Below the pieces are notes generated by a model that ran no database searches, was not told the origin of the DNA, and saw only the letters and a program-made list of their open reading frames with translations. A stretch of 64,000 bases of DNA from Bryopsis sp. KO-2023 (taxonomy: Eukaryota; Chlorophyta; Ulvophyceae; Bryopsidales; Bryopsidaceae), in contig BSYQ01000004.1 of NCBI GenBank assembly GCA_030272585.1, positions 558,001 to 622,000 of the forward strand. The letters run 5' to 3'. Each line of letters begins with the position of its first letter. The first letter of the stretch is position 1. Shown in pieces: positions 63,192-64,000 of this stretch. A program made the translations under genes and the position numbers.

Positions 63192-64000
63192 GAAAACGCA
63201 TTCGGCACAACTACTAATTCTTCATTCGAGCCGCGACTGAAGATAGAGTCGTACTGAACTACCGCAGAGTCTGTCTACGGCAACAGAGTCGGACTACGCC
63301 GACATTGAATGTCCTATCCAAAAACTTGGTATCCAAACTGCGACGCACTGAAACTACCGTCACCCAAGAAGTCGGCTAAGACCAGTCGCGCTAACAATCA
63401 TCACCATTCGAGAGTCACAGTCTCGACTCCCCATAACGACGAAAAAACCTAAGACCAGGCACCTAAACGCAACACGAGTCAAAGTCGACGGAGACACCCG
63501 CTAAGAGGGCCTTGCTCCCGAGAGTGAGACAGAAAGTGGAGTCCCCTGGAGGATGGTCGCTAAGAAACCATGGCCTAAGGGGACTCTAGAAACTGAGCTG
63601 GAGAAGAGAGAAACACAAAACGCAAACACCAAAAGCGAAAGGAGACACTCAGAGGAGAGGTCGGCTCCTCTGAGTGGAGAAAAACCTCCTAAGAGAAGGG
63701 CAGCACCTTCCCTTACTATTCTGACTTCACTCCTATTTCCCTCTAGAATCAAAGTCTGATCAGAAACAATCTTATTTTGAATAAGGACACTCAGAGACAC
63801 AAGAATAATAGCAAGAGAATATTTTTACAGAAAAAGAAGGGATGGTGTATCCCATTTCAAAAGCGTACTTCAGAAAACCTTGGATGATGCTATCTTTGGC
63901 CAGAAGTACCTCGTCCGGTCGGGATTCCCGTTTAAGGTAAGTCGCGAAGCTTTCCTTAAGTCCGTCACGATAAGAGAGTCCTCCTATAGATAGATGTCCG
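63192..64000 (-). repeat. 5' LTR of element B (right copy, truncated by the window end)
   Basis: 809 bp matching 23762-24570 with one difference (G at 63637 against A at 24207). The promoter half of this LTR lies beyond the window. Confidence 0.9.

Larger units (their letters stand above)
23762..64000 (-). mobile_element. Element B: Ty3/Gypsy-like LTR retrotransposon (no chromodomain), split by four later insertions
   Basis: A minus-strand element whose 3' LTR starts at about 23762 and whose 5' LTR (63192 onward) runs off the window. Order in element sense: 5' LTR, primer site, gag-protease (63034-61115), RT-RNase H (about 61127-59508), small ORF (59202-58693), non-coding part, integrase (in pieces), coiled-coil ORF (29045-28584), RING-like ORF (28360-25733, interrupted), polypurine tract, 3' LTR. 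Insertions F, A1, A2 and C can each be removed with one copy of their target duplication and the surrounding B frames rejoin. The overlapping 809 bp of the two LTRs differ at one base (24207/63637), so B is young and its odd layout is not decay. Confidence 0.85.

Noticed and set aside
1-64000. CRISPR arrays, operons, rRNA genes or bacterial signals
   Set aside because: None seen; tandem repeats present are short microsatellites, LTR-associated repeats or the 69-bp units, and genes are intron-split.

Overview
The window is nuclear DNA of a eukaryote. Genes are split by short GT-AG introns (mostly 75-300 nt), about two thirds of the sequence is LTR retrotransposon, and a multi-PLAT-domain protein of the LOXHD1 type is present. 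An alga or other protist fits best; nothing here fixes the species.

Left part (1-23.76 kb), host genes. (i) A minus-strand gene of unknown function, rich in Ser, Glu and Gln, at 489-3086; its last exon stays open in the same frame beyond a TGA to the window edge. (ii) A large minus-strand gene at 4206-15593 with about 24 exons and about 2,200 residues. It encodes an N-terminal PH domain, a short coiled coil and sixteen tandem PLAT domains, which reads as a membrane-associated scaffold. Its 1.8-kb intron holds tRNA-like hairpins and a long G-run. (iii) A short plus-strand coiled-coil gene at 20010/20211-21902 with an 8-nt microexon. It faces a possible minus-strand exon across a cluster of TGACGTC sites. 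Between them lie a pogo-like element (17176-17950), a 550-bp unit bounded by 26-bp inverted repeats, and several tRNA T-arm-like hairpins.

Right part (23.76-64 kb), a nest of retroelements. Host element B is a non-chromodomain Ty3/Gypsy-like element on the minus strand; it starts at about 23762 and runs off the right edge. Four elements interrupt it: a palindromic foldback element F (25984-27285, 6-bp target duplication GTCGAG); two plus-strand copies A1 and A2 of an 8,580-bp chromovirus (29844-38423, target duplication GAGTG; 39202-47781, target duplication CCCTC); and a 10,092-bp minus-strand chromovirus C (47835-57926, target duplication ACTGC). LTR pairs differ by 0 or 1 base by eye, so all the LTR insertions are young and A and C look intact. 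Removing each insertion with one target duplication restores B's reading frames.

All three LTR families share a 12-nt primer-binding site, a G-rich polypurine tract and extra ORFs downstream of pol that encode coiled-coil, basic, probably nuclear proteins. In C and B one of these carries a C-terminal RING-like cysteine/histidine module. In B the reverse transcriptase and integrase sit in separate ORFs about 1.5 kb apart with another small ORF between them. These accessory ORFs and the PH-PLAT architecture are the most unusual content of the window.
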